Made by a program: the position numbers and the translations under genes. Under the pieces are notes generated by a model. That model saw nothing but the letters and a program-made list of their open reading frames with translations, did not search any database and had not been told where the DNA came from. This document shows positions 1-8,707 of a DNA stretch of 64,000 nucleotides, in pieces (within the stretch, counting starts at the first letter, position 1; the number at the start of each line of letters is the position of its first letter). The DNA is from Serratia microhaemolytica (GTDB taxonomy: Bacteria; Pseudomonadota; Gammaproteobacteria; Enterobacterales; Enterobacteriaceae), in contig NZ_SBEF01000002.1 in the NCBI RefSeq assembly GCF_004011885.1, positions 62,001 through 126,000 on the forward strand, given 5' to 3'.

Positions 1-1002
1 AAGCTGGCACCGGCGCTGGCAGCAGGTAACTGTATTGTGCTGAAACCCGCTAAACTGACTCCGCTGTCGGTGCTGGTATTAATCGAACTGATCCAAGATC
101 TTCTGCCACCAGGCGTGCTCAACCTGGTCAATGGTGCCGGTGGCAAGATTGGTGAATACCTCACCACCTCGAAGCGGGTAGCCAAGGTTGCCTTTACCGG
201 TTCAACCGAGGTGGGGCGGCAGATCATGAACTATGCCACCAAGAATATCATTCCGGTTACGCTTGAGTTGGGCGGCAAGTCACCCAACATTTTCTTTGCC
301 GATGTGATGGACAAAGAGGATGCCTTTCTCGATAAGGCACTCGAAGGCTTTGCGCTGTTTGCCTTTAATCAAGGTGAAGTGTGTACCTGCCCGAGCCGTG
401 CGCTGATCCAGGAGTCAATCTACGAGCGCTTTATTGAGCGTGCAATTAAACGGGTAGAGAGTATTCGTGGCGGCAATCCGCTCGATTTCAATACTCAGAT
501 GGGGGCTCAGGTTTCAGAAGAGCAGATGAAGACTATCCTCAACTATATTGAGATCGGTAAAAAAGAGGGGGCAAAACTACTCACTGGCGGCGAATGTCGT
601 GCAGAAACAGGCAGGCTAGCACAAGGCTATTACCTGCAACCGACGGTACTGTTTGGTAACAACTCGATGCGGGTATTCCAAGAGGAGATCTTCGGGCCAG
701 TATTGGCCGTCACCACGTTTAAAGATATCAACGAGGCGATCGAGATTGCCAATGATACCGAATATGGCCTCGGTGCCGGTGTCTGGAGCCGCAATGGCAA
801 CATCGCTTATCAGGTCGGGCGCAGTATTCAGGCCGGCCGTGTCTGGACTAACTGTTATCACCTCTATCCAGCACACGCTGCTTTTGGCGGTTACAAACTC
901 TCCGGTATTGGTCGCGAGACCCACAAAATGATGTTGGAGCATTACCAGCAGACCAAGTGCCTGTTAGTCAGCTACTCCGAACAGCCACGCGGCCTGTTCT
1001 AG
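1..1002 (+). CDS. aldB: NAD-dependent aldehyde dehydrogenase, AldB/ExaC type (5' end outside window)
   Basis: Partial gene: the reading frame is open from base 1, so about 333 C-terminal residues of a roughly 510-residue family are present and the real start lies upstream. The visible part holds the end of the NAD-binding domain (FTGSTEVG near base 200), the general-base glutamate in LELGGKSP (codon at 265) and the catalytic cysteine in GEVCTCPSR (codon at 382). The C-terminal EQPRGLF tail is typical of acetaldehyde dehydrogenases of the AldB group. The family oxidises acetaldehyde and other short or aromatic aldehydes to acids in the cytoplasm. A hairpin terminator follows at 1049-1079. Family assignment is firm. 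The symbol aldB rather than another ALDH rests on recalled similarity to E. coli AldB. Confidence 0.85.
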   Translation, partial: KLAPALAAGNCIVLKPAKLTPLSVLVLIELIQDLLPPGVLNLVNGAGGKIGEYLTTSKRVAKVAFTGSTEVGRQIMNYATKNIIPVTLELGGKSPNIFFADVMDKEDAFLDKALEGFALFAFNQGEVCTCPSRALIQESIYERFIERAIKRVESIRGGNPLDFNTQMGAQVSEEQMKTILNYIEIGKKEGAKLLTGGECRAETGRLAQGYYLQPTVLFGNNSMRVFQEEIFGPVLAVTTFKDINEAIEIANDTEYGLGAGVWSRNGNIAYQVGRSIQAGRVWTNCYHLYPAHAAFGGYKLSGIGRETHKMMLEHYQQTKCLLVSYSEQPRGLF

Positions 1003-1048
1003 CCGCTCTCGGCTATTTTGCTGTTGCAAACAAGCCGAAGCGGCAAAC

Positions 1049-1079
1049 AAAACCGGCAGCCAGAGCAACTGCCGGTTTT
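1049..1079 (+). terminator. Intrinsic terminator after the aldehyde dehydrogenase gene
   Basis: A perfect 10-bp stem (AAAACCGGCA at 1049-1058, complement at 1070-1079) surrounds an 11-nt loop and ends in TTTT. Because it is flanked by A and T runs on both sides, it could also serve the convergent yjiA transcript. Confidence 0.75.
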
Positions 1080-1153
1080 GCTATCTCAGCAGCAAGTATC
1101 CGTGGTTCAACAAGCGGGGATGAAAATGATAGCGGGTTGCGGTTTTTGCCCGA

Positions 1154-2116
1154 TCAATCCAGTGCCGCAAACTGGGCGCGGATCTCCTCTTCAGGCAGAT
1201 CGATACCAATAAACACCATAGTGCTTAGCCGCTCCTCCTCCGCTAACCACGGCCGATCCCAGTCGGCGTTATAGAGCCGCTGTACCCCTTGGAACAGTAA
1301 GCGCCGAGGCTCCTGTTTGATCGACAAAATGCCTTTGTAACGCAGTAAATTATCAGCAAACTTGACCAGCAGTGACTCCATCACTGCTGAGATTTGCAGT
1401 AAATCAAGCGGCTGGGCGTGATAGACCACAATCGACTGAATGTTGTTCTGTGGGGTGGCGATACGCCGAAATAGCGCGGGTGCAGCGGTCACCTGTAACC
1501 GGTCGTTCAGCACAAAGCCTTCGATATCGAACAGTAAACTTAAATCGATCTCCCCATGTGTGACCGGATAAATCGGCGCGCGTGCGTTCATGCGTTGCAA
1601 ACGTTCGATCAGTGCTTGGTTATCGGTGGCGATATCAGTTTTGGTCAACAAAATGCGATCCGCATAGCCGACTTGAGCCTGTGAGATAGTGAACTGGTTG
1701 AGTTGTTGATCGGCATGAACTGCATCGACCAGGGTGATGATGCCATCCAGCAGGAAACGCTGGCAGATCACCTCATGCGAGAAAAACGTCTGGGTGATCG
1801 GGCCAGGATCGGCCATACCTGTACACTCAATGATCAGTCGATCAAATACCAACTGGCCCTGATCGACACCATCGATCAGATCGAGCAGCGCATCCGCTAA
1901 CTCATTAGAACGGCTACAGCAGATGCAACCGTTGCTCAATGTGGTAATACGACTGGCGCGATCGCCAATCAACGCCTGGTCGATCGGCACTTCACCAAAC
2001 TCATTCTCAATAACGGCAATCTTATAACCGTGGTTTTCATTCAGAATATGGCGTAATAGCGTGGTTTTGCCTGCACCGAGAAAACCGGTCAGGATGGTGA
2101 CAGCAATCGGTTTCAT
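1154..2116 (-). CDS. yjiA: CobW/P47K-family GTPase YjiA
   Basis: About 320 residues, the length of E. coli YjiA. The N-terminus has the G1/Walker A motif GFLGAGKTTLL, followed by the ENEFGEVPIDQAL segment and the metal-binding CICC motif (NGCICCSR, near residue 65). ECTGMADPGP and a TKTD guanine-specificity motif follow, then a C-terminal CobW domain. Proteins of this family are cytoplasmic GTPases thought to act as metal chaperones; YjiA binds transition metals but its client is unknown. A GTG three codons upstream (2125) is also in frame. ATG 2116 was chosen because a GTGAG Shine-Dalgarno element sits 4 nt before it. It is the last gene of the btsT-yjiX-yjiA unit, 17 bp after yjiX. Confidence 0.92.
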   Translation of the reverse strand: MKPIAVTILTGFLGAGKTTLLRHILNENHGYKIAVIENEFGEVPIDQALIGDRASRITTLSNGCICCSRSNELADALLDLIDGVDQGQLVFDRLIIECTGMADPGPITQTFFSHEVICQRFLLDGIITLVDAVHADQQLNQFTISQAQVGYADRILLTKTDIATDNQALIERLQRMNARAPIYPVTHGEIDLSLLFDIEGFVLNDRLQVTAAPALFRRIATPQNNIQSIVVYHAQPLDLLQISAVMESLLVKFADNLLRYKGILSIKQEPRRLLFQGVQRLYNADWDRPWLAEEERLSTMVFIGIDLPEEEIRAQFAALD

Positions 2117-2133
2117 AGATCTCACTCACATGA

Positions 2134-2337
2134 TTAGCAGCAGCGGACACCGCCTTTTCCATCAGCACCGTAACGCGCATCCTGACGCTCACGGAAAAAC
2201 TCCTGATAGGTCATTGCCGGTTTATCGGGGTGGTTTTCTTTCATATGTTGCAGATAATTATCGTAATCAGGTATGCCAACCAACATGCGTGCCGCCTGAC
2301 CCAAATATTTACCTGCCTGGCCAAGGTTGCCAAACAT
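2134..2337 (-). CDS. yjiX: YbdD/YjiX small conserved protein
   Basis: A 67-residue protein, the same length as E. coli YjiX, starting [18 protein letters not shown] and ending in the conserved KGGVRCC cysteine pair. It belongs to the YbdD/YjiX family (DUF466), small proteins almost always encoded just after a CstA/BtsT-type carbon-starvation transporter. Their molecular role is not established. The start at 2337 is preceded by GGAGAG at a 5-nt spacing; the two in-frame codons before it (GTG, ATG) overlap that element and are unlikely. It lies between btsT and yjiA on the same strand. Confidence 0.9.
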   Translation of the reverse strand: MFGNLGQAGKYLGQAARMLVGIPDYDNYLQHMKENHPDKPAMTYQEFFRERQDARYGADGKGGVRCC

Positions 2338-2416
2338 CATCACTCTCCAATAAGGAAATTAGCCTACGGTTATCGGCATGAACAGATCAACAGAGGTTGA
2401 CCATAGACTCTCGATT

Positions 2417-2455
2417 CCCCTTCCAGTCTCGCCCGCTGAGCGAGACTGGAAGGGG
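2417..2455. repeat. Perfect 16-bp inverted repeat between btsT and yjiX
   Basis: The arm at 2417-2432 is exactly complementary to 2440-2455 around a 7-nt loop. No U-tract follows on the minus strand, the direction of transcription, so it looks more like an mRNA stabiliser or attenuation element inside the operon than a classical terminator. It could also be one copy of a dispersed palindromic element. Confidence 0.75.
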
Positions 2456-2532
2456 TAATGTCGACGTTCGAGCATTACCCCAAGCACCACCCAACATAAT
2501 GTGCATCATATCAGGTGGCGTTCAAATCACCT

Positions 2533-4686
2533 TTAATGGTGAGAAGAGATCTTCACGCCACCTTCAGGAATTGCCACATATGGCGTTTCCTGATCAGTAC
2601 GTTTTGGATTTTTCCGTGCAGCCATTGCGGTCTTAATACCGAAGCAGATGATGCTGTAAACCACCAGCAGGAACAACACACTCAAACCGGCGTTGGTGTA
2701 GTTATTCACCACGATGTGGCTCATGTTGGCAATCTGCTGTTCAGTCAGGTTAGCACCACCTTCAGCAATTCTGCGGTTGTATTCGCGCGCCAGGTAGAGG
2801 AAACCTTCCAGTTGCGGATTGTTGCTGAACAATTTCAGCCCCAGTGCATAGGTGGTACAGATCAGCAACCAGATCGCTGGCAGCATGGTCACCCAGATGT
2901 ACTGGCTACGTTTCATCTTAATCAACACGACAGTTGACAGTATCAGCGCCACGGCTGCCAGCATCTGGTTAGAGATACCAAACAACGGCCACAGGCTCTT
3001 AACGCCGCCAAGCGGATCAACCACCCCTTGATACAGCAGGTAGCCCCACAAGCCAACACAACCAGCAGTACCAATAATACCGGCCACCAATGAGTCGGTC
3101 TTCTTCAGGAACGGGACAAAGTTACCCAGTAGATCCTGTAGCATGAAGCGACCAGCACGTGTACCTGCATCGAGCGCCGTTAAGATAAACAAGGCTTCAA
3201 ACAGGATGCCGAAGTGATACCAGAAGCCCATATTAGCGGCTGGGATGATCTGGTGGAACACGTGGGCAATACCAACCGCCAAGGTTGGGGCACCACCAGC
3301 ACGGTTCAGTACTGAAGGTTCACCGATATCTTTTGCCGTTTGCAGGATCTGCTCTGGTGAGATAACGAAGCCCCAAGAGCTGACTGTTGCCGCCGCATGA
3401 GTGGTAACATCACGCAGCGCTGCCATGATCATTGCGCCATCTTCACTACCCAGACGATGCAGATCAGGCATGGTGATGCCGAGTGCTGACGGTGGGGTAT
3501 TCATCGCGAAGTAGAGGCCTGGTTCGATGATCGAAGCCGCTACCAGTGCCATGATGGCAACAAAAGACTCCATCAGCATCGCACCGTAACCGATGAAACG
3601 TGAATCGGTTTCGTTAGCCAGCAGTTTAGGGGTAGTACCAGAAGAGATCAGCGCGTGGAAGCCAGAAACAGCACCACAGGCAATGGTAATGAACAGGAAT
3701 GGGAACAGCGCACCTTTCCACACTGGGCCAGTACCATCAACAAACTGAGTGACCGCAGGCATCTTCAGCTCAGGATTGAGGATCACAATCCCGATGGCCA
3801 AACCAACAATAACACCAATCTTCAGGAAGGTTGCCAGATAGTCACGTGGTGCCAGGATTAACCAAACCGGCAGCAGTGCGGAAATAAAGGCATAACCGAC
3901 CAGAGTAAAGGTGATGGTGGTCGCTTTAAAGGTCAGTGCTGGGCCCCAGTATGGATCATGAGCCACTACGCCACCAAACCAGATCGAAGCGATCAGCAGC
4001 AGGATACCAATTACCGACACTTCACCTACCCGGCCAGGGCGCAGGAAGCGCATGTAGATACCCATAAACAGCGCGATTGGCACAGTGGAGCAGACGGTGA
4101 ACACCCCCCACGGGCTTTCGGCCAGTGCTTTCACCACGATCAACGCCAGCACCGCCAGGATGATGATCATAATCAGGAAGCAGCCGAACAACGCGATGGT
4201 ACCAGGGATTGGCCCCAACTCTTTCTTGACGATTTCACCCAGAGAAGCACCGTTACGGCGTGAGGAGATAAACAGCACCATGAAGTCCTGCACGGCTCCC
4301 GCCAATACCACACCGGCTAACAGCCACAAGGTGCCTGGCAGGTAACCCACTTGCGCTGCCAACACTGGCCCAACCAATGGCCCAGCACCAGCGATTGCGG
4401 CAAAGTGGTGACCAAACAGCACATTCTTGTTAGTTGGCACATAGTTAAGGCCGTCATTATTAATCACTGCCGGCGTTGCACGGGTGGCATCCAGCCGCAT
4501 CACTTTGGTTGCGATATAAAGGCTATAGTAGCGATAAGCCACCATATATACCGCTACCGAAGCAACAATAATCCATAACGCACTAATGGTTTCACCACGG
4601 CGCAGCGCGACCACGCCGAGGCAGGCAGCCCCAACGATGCCAAGCAGCATCCACGGTAAATGTTTCAAAATACCCTCGCGTTTCAT
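2533..4686 (-). CDS. btsT: High-affinity pyruvate/H+ symporter BtsT (CstA family)
   Basis: A 717-residue multi-spanning inner-membrane protein, nearly colinear with E. coli BtsT (YjiY, 716 residues). Diagnostic segments are NNDGLNYVPTN, FGHHFAAIAGAGPLVGPV near residue 90, the SSRRNGASLGE loop, NRAGGAPTLAVGIAHVF, and the C-terminal TPYVAIPEGGVKISSHH tail. The CstA family imports peptides or pyruvate; BtsT itself is the pyruvate transporter induced by the BtsS/BtsR two-component system in E. coli. No btsSR genes lie in the window and I could not find a convincing BtsR site upstream. AAGGA precedes the ATG at a good distance. It is the first gene of btsT-yjiX-yjiA. The paralogue cstA is the alternative, but the C-terminal tail and the yjiX-yjiA neighbours favour btsT. 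Confidence 0.93.
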   Translation of the reverse strand: MKREGILKHLPWMLLGIVGAACLGVVALRRGETISALWIIVASVAVYMVAYRYYSLYIATKVMRLDATRATPAVINNDGLNYVPTNKNVLFGHHFAAIAGAGPLVGPVLAAQVGYLPGTLWLLAGVVLAGAVQDFMVLFISSRRNGASLGEIVKKELGPIPGTIALFGCFLIMIIILAVLALIVVKALAESPWGVFTVCSTVPIALFMGIYMRFLRPGRVGEVSVIGILLLIASIWFGGVVAHDPYWGPALTFKATTITFTLVGYAFISALLPVWLILAPRDYLATFLKIGVIVGLAIGIVILNPELKMPAVTQFVDGTGPVWKGALFPFLFITIACGAVSGFHALISSGTTPKLLANETDSRFIGYGAMLMESFVAIMALVAASIIEPGLYFAMNTPPSALGITMPDLHRLGSEDGAMIMAALRDVTTHAAATVSSWGFVISPEQILQTAKDIGEPSVLNRAGGAPTLAVGIAHVFHQIIPAANMGFWYHFGILFEALFILTALDAGTRAGRFMLQDLLGNFVPFLKKTDSLVAGIIGTAGCVGLWGYLLYQGVVDPLGGVKSLWPLFGISNQMLAAVALILSTVVLIKMKRSQYIWVTMLPAIWLLICTTYALGLKLFSNNPQLEGFLYLAREYNRRIAEGGANLTEQQIANMSHIVVNNYTNAGLSVLFLLVVYSIICFGIKTAMAARKNPKRTDQETPYVAIPEGGVKISSHH

Positions 4687-5074
4687 GAGGTTTCCTTAAT
4701 TCCAGTCTGCAAAAATTTAAGTAACAATCCGAAAGTAACAATCTAATTAAAATTGCAATCCAATTAGTTAGAAGATCTAGGCCGATACTGGCCTGCTGTC
4801 GGACATTTTAATCTACCTAACGGACTTGATACTGCCGCCGCTCGGCAATCGAAGCCCGTTGGGTAGCACACTCTGAACCCCTGGTTAGGGACAGGTTTAG
4901 GAACAGCTCATCATCGCTAGTATGGGGAAAGGAATACACCTGATTTTGGGTTAGCGGCTACATACGCGGATGAACGGTTAGAATTGCGGGGTGAGTGGTG
5001 TCGATTATCCGAACCATTACTTGCTTTTTTGCGGTTTCACGGCTACGCCCTCATTCCTTCACAATAAACCCACT

Positions 5075-5088
5075 ACTGTTGCAACAGT
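5075..5088. promoter_or_regulatory. 14-bp perfect palindrome (candidate operator)
   Basis: ACTGTTGCAACAGT reads the same on both strands and stands 13 bp before the first AAACAATGTTT copy in the symporter upstream region. The binding protein is unknown. Confidence 0.4.
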
Positions 5089-5100
5089 TAGCATTGATTA

Positions 5101-5111
5101 AAACAATGTTT
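5101..5111. promoter_or_regulatory. Palindromic operator candidate, copy 1 (AAACAATGTTT)
   Basis: AAACA-A-TGTTT is an odd-centred perfect palindrome. An identical copy lies 94 bp downstream, close to nine turns of B-DNA, both upstream of the symporter gene. The flanks also agree (AAAACAATGTTTC in both). Confidence 0.5.
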
Positions 5112-5194
5112 CATAAAAATGAGATCAACATCTCAATAAGTGAAAATTTGCCTCGCTGCTGCTCTCTTTTGCAATCTCGATCACGTAAAAAATA

Positions 5195-5205
5195 AAACAA
5201 TGTTT
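5195..5205. promoter_or_regulatory. Palindromic operator candidate, copy 2 (AAACAATGTTT)
   Basis: Second identical copy, 109 bp before the symporter start codon, where it could overlap or lie just upstream of the promoter. The spacing to copy 1 would permit looping by one dimer-of-dimers repressor. Confidence 0.5.
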
Positions 5206-5313
5206 CTAAAATTAGTTTCGTATTTAATTTTTTTTGTAAAACACCTCGTCAGTATTATGCGTTAACCAATAGCCAATGAGGTGATTTGCATCGACATGGA
5301 GCCTTAACGCCTT

Positions 5314-7092
5314 ATGAATACTGATATCCTCGTGGTTGCAGGCTACTTTACCCTGATGATCTTTATCAGCGTTGCCTTTAAAAAAATGGCGAGTAAGTCC
5401 GCCAGTGACTACTTCCGTGGTGGCGGTCGGATGCTGTGGTGGATGGTTGGTGCAACCGTGTTTATGACGCAGTTTTCCGCTTGGACTTTCACCGGTGCAG
5501 CCGGTAAAGCCTTTAGCGATGGCTTTGCCGTCACCTTCGTGTTTTTGGGCAATATTTTCGCCTATATCGCGTCTTACTGGTGGTTTAGCTACCGTTTTCG
5601 CCAAATGCGCGTTGATACCCCAACCGAAGCGGTTGAACGCCGTTTCGGCAAAACCAATGAGCAGTTCTTCACTTGGGCGATTATCCCACTCAGTGTGCTC
5701 AATGGCGGCGTTTGGCTGAATGGGCTGGCGATCTTCGTTGGTGCCGTGTTTGGTTACGACATGACGACAACCATCTGGGTGACCGGCATTTCGGTACTGC
5801 TGATCTCAATGATCAGTGGCGCTTGGGGAGTGGTAGCCAGTGACTTTGTGCAGACATTGGTGGTCGCTGTTATCTCTGTCGCCTGTGCCATTGTGGCGCT
5901 GGTAGCCGTCGGTGGGCCAAGCCAGATCATTGAGCAGTTTCCCTCAGACTTTATCATGGGGCCTGATATGAACTACGGCGTGTTGCTGGTTGGTTCATTT
6001 CTGTTCTTTCTGGTTAAACAGTTGCAAAGCATCAACAATATGCAGGAATCCTACCGCTTTCTTAATGCTAAAGATTCCAACAATGCACGTAAAGCCGCCT
6101 TACTGGCAATGACGCTGATGGTGTTTGGCGCACTGATCTGGTTTGTGCCGCCTTGGGCAATGGCGATCATGGCGCCGGATGCCGCCGCCGCACATGCTGA
6201 ACTGGGTAACAAAGCCAACGATGCTGTCTACCTGGTGTTTGCTGAACGCTACATGCCGTTAGGCACTGTGGGGCTGCTAGTGGCAGGGTTGTTTGCTGCC
6301 ACCATGTCTTCGATGGATTCCGCGCTCTGCCGTAATGCTGGTATCTTTGTGCGCAGTTTCTGGGCACCGATTGCCTGTCGCAATAAACCCATGAGCGAAG
6401 CGAAGACCTTGCGCGTCAGCCAATTTGTCACCCTGGTGAATGGCATTCTGGTGATATTGATTGCTCAACTGTTTGCTCAACTAAAAGGGTTGAGTCTGTT
6501 TGAACTGATGATGCGCGTTGCTACGTTGTTGCAGTCACCGATCCTGGTGCCGCTATTCTTCGGCATGTTTGTGCGTAAAACGCCAAAATGGGCAGCCTGG
6601 AGCACCGTCTGCTTTGGTATGCTGGTCTCTTGGTTAATCATGAGCGTTTTTACTGCTCAATGGTGGGCAAGCCTGTTCAATGTCACGCTGACTAAACGTG
6701 AACTGTCTGAACTGACCACCACCATTACCGTTGCCGCACACCTGTTCTTGACCGGTGGATTCTTCTGTGCGACCACGCTATTTTACCGGCCACAGCAGTT
6801 TAGCCAGCAAGAAAGACAACGTGCCGACGACTTTTTTGTGGATGTCGAAACCCCAGTCATCGCTGATGACCAACAGGATAGCTTTGATCGGATGCAGCGT
6901 AACAAACTGGGCCACATTACCCTGATGATGGGAACCGGTCTGATGTTGATGGTGCTACTGCCCAATCCACTCTGGGGGCGCGTGCTGTTTGCCATCTGTG
7001 CAGGTTCAGTATTACTGATTGGCTACCTGCTGAAACGCAGTGCCGGCAGTGCAGAAAAGAGTCGTGCTGTTGCGACACCAGAAGTGGCTTAA
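5314..7092 (+). CDS. Sodium:solute symporter family (SSS) transporter, substrate unknown
   Basis: A 592-residue polytopic inner-membrane protein with about 13 predicted membrane segments. It begins with a short periplasmic end followed by a first helix (VVAGYFTLMIFISVAF) and the family signature region around GGRMLWWMVGATVFMTQFSA. The middle segment GLLVAGLFAATMSSMDSALCRNAGIFVRSF corresponds to the Na+-binding TM8 region of the SSS family (AAtMSSxdsal). A hydrophilic stretch (about residues 490-535) separates the last two helices. Members import sugars, amino acids, nucleobases or organic acids with Na+. I do not recognise a close characterised homologue and would not assign a substrate. It is monocistronic by position; palindromic sites upstream suggest a dedicated repressor that is not encoded nearby. 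Confidence 0.88.
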   Translation: MNTDILVVAGYFTLMIFISVAFKKMASKSASDYFRGGGRMLWWMVGATVFMTQFSAWTFTGAAGKAFSDGFAVTFVFLGNIFAYIASYWWFSYRFRQMRVDTPTEAVERRFGKTNEQFFTWAIIPLSVLNGGVWLNGLAIFVGAVFGYDMTTTIWVTGISVLLISMISGAWGVVASDFVQTLVVAVISVACAIVALVAVGGPSQIIEQFPSDFIMGPDMNYGVLLVGSFLFFLVKQLQSINNMQESYRFLNAKDSNNARKAALLAMTLMVFGALIWFVPPWAMAIMAPDAAAAHAELGNKANDAVYLVFAERYMPLGTVGLLVAGLFAATMSSMDSALCRNAGIFVRSFWAPIACRNKPMSEAKTLRVSQFVTLVNGILVILIAQLFAQLKGLSLFELMMRVATLLQSPILVPLFFGMFVRKTPKWAAWSTVCFGMLVSWLIMSVFTAQWWASLFNVTLTKRELSELTTTITVAAHLFLTGGFFCATTLFYRPQQFSQQERQRADDFFVDVETPVIADDQQDSFDRMQRNKLGHITLMMGTGLMLMVLLPNPLWGRVLFAICAGSVLLIGYLLKRSAGSAEKSRAVATPEVA

Positions 7093-7170
7093 TGTCACTC
7101 AGTATGCTGTTGATGCTGCTGTGCTCAGCAGCACTCAAGAGTTAATGACGATCATCTGATCAAAACACAT

Positions 7171-7196
7171 AAAAAAGGCAGCGATTACGCTGCCTT
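7171..7196 (-). terminator. Intrinsic terminator of yaeP-rof
   Basis: On the minus strand a 9-bp stem (AAGGCAGCG with its complement, TAAT loop) is followed by six T residues. It lies 39 bp after the rof stop codon. On the plus strand the U-run is poor, so it would serve the symporter gene only weakly. Confidence 0.8.
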
Positions 7197-7234
7197 GCAA
7201 TACCTAGTTCTGACAATGCCTGACGCTACCGCTA

Positions 7235-7492
7235 TCAATCAGACAAGCTGACCACCACCGTGCCGATCTTCGGATGACTAAAGCTCTTTATATGATCCAA
7301 GCGCAGTTCGCGCTGGCTATTGTTTTGTTCAATAACCAAATACTCAACGCGCTTTTTCTGTAGCAGATCGATAGCCCTGGACTCTATCACCTCTCCGTCG
7401 CGCAATTCTAACTTCAGAATCCATTTATGCTGACAGGCGAGTTCTAAATTATCGTAATCATCGCAATTGATGGGTTGGTACTCATCATTCAT
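7235..7492 (-). CDS. rof: Rho-binding antiterminator Rof (YaeO)
   Basis: About 85 residues, matching E. coli Rof/YaeO. It starts [20 protein letters not shown] and ends [19 protein letters not shown], with the [12 protein letters not shown] core conserved. Rof is a small Sm-fold protein that binds the RNA-binding domain of transcription termination factor Rho and inhibits Rho-dependent termination. The start at 7492 was chosen by homology; an ATG two codons upstream (7498) is in frame. The gene overlaps the end of yaeP, so the two are probably translationally coupled, and a terminator follows at 7171-7196. Confidence 0.93.
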   Translation of the reverse strand: MNDEYQPINCDDYDNLELACQHKWILKLELRDGEVIESRAIDLLQKKRVEYLVIEQNNSQRELRLDHIKSFSHPKIGTVVVSLSD

Positions 7493-7685
7493 CAACATAG
7501 TCGCTCACCAATAGATTAGCGGCGGCAAATGCCGCCTGTTCCCTCACGCTGCTGCTGAGTTGGCTATTTGCTGCCACTGCATCCAGCGCCGTTAACGCAC
7601 ATGCTATCGCATCCGGCACGTACCCGAGCGTGCCACTGCCAATCTCGGCATAGAAACGACGCACTAACTCACAATATTGTTGCAC
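7485..7685 (-). CDS. yaeP: Conserved UPF0253 protein YaeP (GTG start)
   Basis: A 66-residue protein, the same length as E. coli YaeP, with the conserved [16 protein letters not shown] and [13 protein letters not shown] ends. Function unknown (UPF0253 family). The longest open frame starts ten codons earlier at an ATG, but that extension would translate the Shine-Dalgarno region itself (GGAGGAAGAGGAGG, read as EEEE). GTG at 7685, 5 nt after the last AGGAGG, is therefore the likely start. The 3' end overlaps rof. Confidence 0.9.
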   Translation of the reverse strand: MQQYCELVRRFYAEIGSGTLGYVPDAIACALTALDAVAANSQLSSSVREQAAFAAANLLVSDYVDE

Positions 7686-7904
7686 ATTATCCTCCTCTTC
7701 CTCCTTAGCGAACACTGCACATCTCTCATGCAGTGTGTCTTTATGCAGGTTGTGATGAGGTACTGGCGTTAGGAGTTATACCCTATCCAGACGACTATAG
7801 CATAGCTTATTGGTGGCCTGAATTTGCTTTTCACCGCTTGCCGGTATGTGTCGCGGTTTGGGTATATACTGTGGGTGTCAATAACACACAGTTGGAGAAT
7901 GATT

Positions 7905-8597
7905 GTGAAGAGCCTTAGAATTGCGCTACCACTGCTGATGGCCGCTGGCCTGTTTTCGTTACAGGGGTGCCAACATCAATCCTCATCTCAGGTGCAACCG
8001 GCAACACAGCAGCAGAGTTACCAGGGGGTGCTCCCCTGTGCCGACTGTAATGGATTGCAAACTTCGCTATTTTTAAACCAGGATGGCACCTTTGTGCTAC
8101 AAGAGACTTACCTAGCAACCCGTGATGGTGATCAGGTGTTCACCAGCTACGGTCAGTGGCTACGCAGTGCGGACAAAATTACACTGACGACCAACAGTGG
8201 CGATAAACGCCATTTTCGTTCAGAAGGCAACGGGCTGCGGATGCTCGATCGCAACGGAGAAGCGATTCGCTCTGAGTTGAACTATCTGCTGCTACCCGTC
8301 AGTGCTGCTTTACCTACCGCACTGGTCCCATTAACTGGCCTCTACACCTACATGGCGGATGCCGCCATTTTTGAGGATTGTGCCACCGGTAAAATATTCC
8401 CAGTTGCCAATACTGCTGAATTAGAACAGGCTTATCTGGCCGCGCGCCGCGAGCCAGGTGATGCCGTTTTTCTAACGATTAACGGTTTTTTCCAGGTACG
8501 CCCTTCGATGGAAGCCGGTAGAGTGCAAACCGTGCTAGTACCGGAGCGAAACGGCAAATTCAGGTTCGATCGCAACCGTAGCTGCCCGAAAAAATAG
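7905..8597 (+). CDS. nlpE: Outer-membrane lipoprotein NlpE (CutF), copper/envelope stress sensor
   Basis: About 230 residues with a lipoprotein signal peptide ending in the lipobox LFSLQGC; the cysteine would be acylated. The N-terminal domain carries GVLPCADCNGLQTSLFL, the CxxC typical of NlpE. The C-terminal domain keeps MADAAIFEDCATGKIFPVANTAELEQAYLAAR. In E. coli NlpE reports surface contact and lipoprotein-sorting or redox defects to the Cpx system and contributes to copper tolerance. GTG 7905 is preferred because GGAG stands 7 nt before it; the in-frame ATG at 7899 is too close to that element. The region upstream has no other gene apart from divergent yaeP. Confidence 0.9.
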   Translation: MKSLRIALPLLMAAGLFSLQGCQHQSSSQVQPATQQQSYQGVLPCADCNGLQTSLFLNQDGTFVLQETYLATRDGDQVFTSYGQWLRSADKITLTTNSGDKRHFRSEGNGLRMLDRNGEAIRSELNYLLLPVSAALPTALVPLTGLYTYMADAAIFEDCATGKIFPVANTAELEQAYLAARREPGDAVFLTINGFFQVRPSMEAGRVQTVLVPERNGKFRFDRNRSCPKK

Positions 8598-8640
8598 TCA
8601 CTTACCGTCATAAACACCAACAGGTTACGGCTCTTGCCAA

Positions 8641-8670
8641 GCTCCAGCGGCTTTATTCCCCCGCTGGAGC
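8641..8670. terminator. Hairpin between convergent nlpE and yicH
   Basis: A perfect 10-bp stem (GCTCCAGCGG at 8641-8650, complement at 8661-8670) with a 10-nt loop lies between two convergent genes. It lacks a U-tract on either strand, so termination is inferred from position only. Confidence 0.45.
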
Positions 8671-8707
8671 GGATTAACACTGTGACTCAACAACAGCGAA
8701 CCCAGCA

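Larger units (their letters stand above)
4687..5313. other. 627-bp non-coding region between divergent btsT and symporter genes
   Basis: No reading frame here has coding character. The half near btsT holds its promoter, which I could not place precisely. The half near the symporter is AT-rich and holds the 14-bp palindrome at 5075-5088 and two copies of the palindrome AAACAATGTTT at 5101-5111 and 5195-5205, annotated separately. Confidence 0.6.

Noticed and set aside
4995-5195. 66-codon plus-strand frame upstream of the symporter
   Set aside because: Covers the palindromic operator sites, lacks a ribosome-binding site and resembles no known protein.
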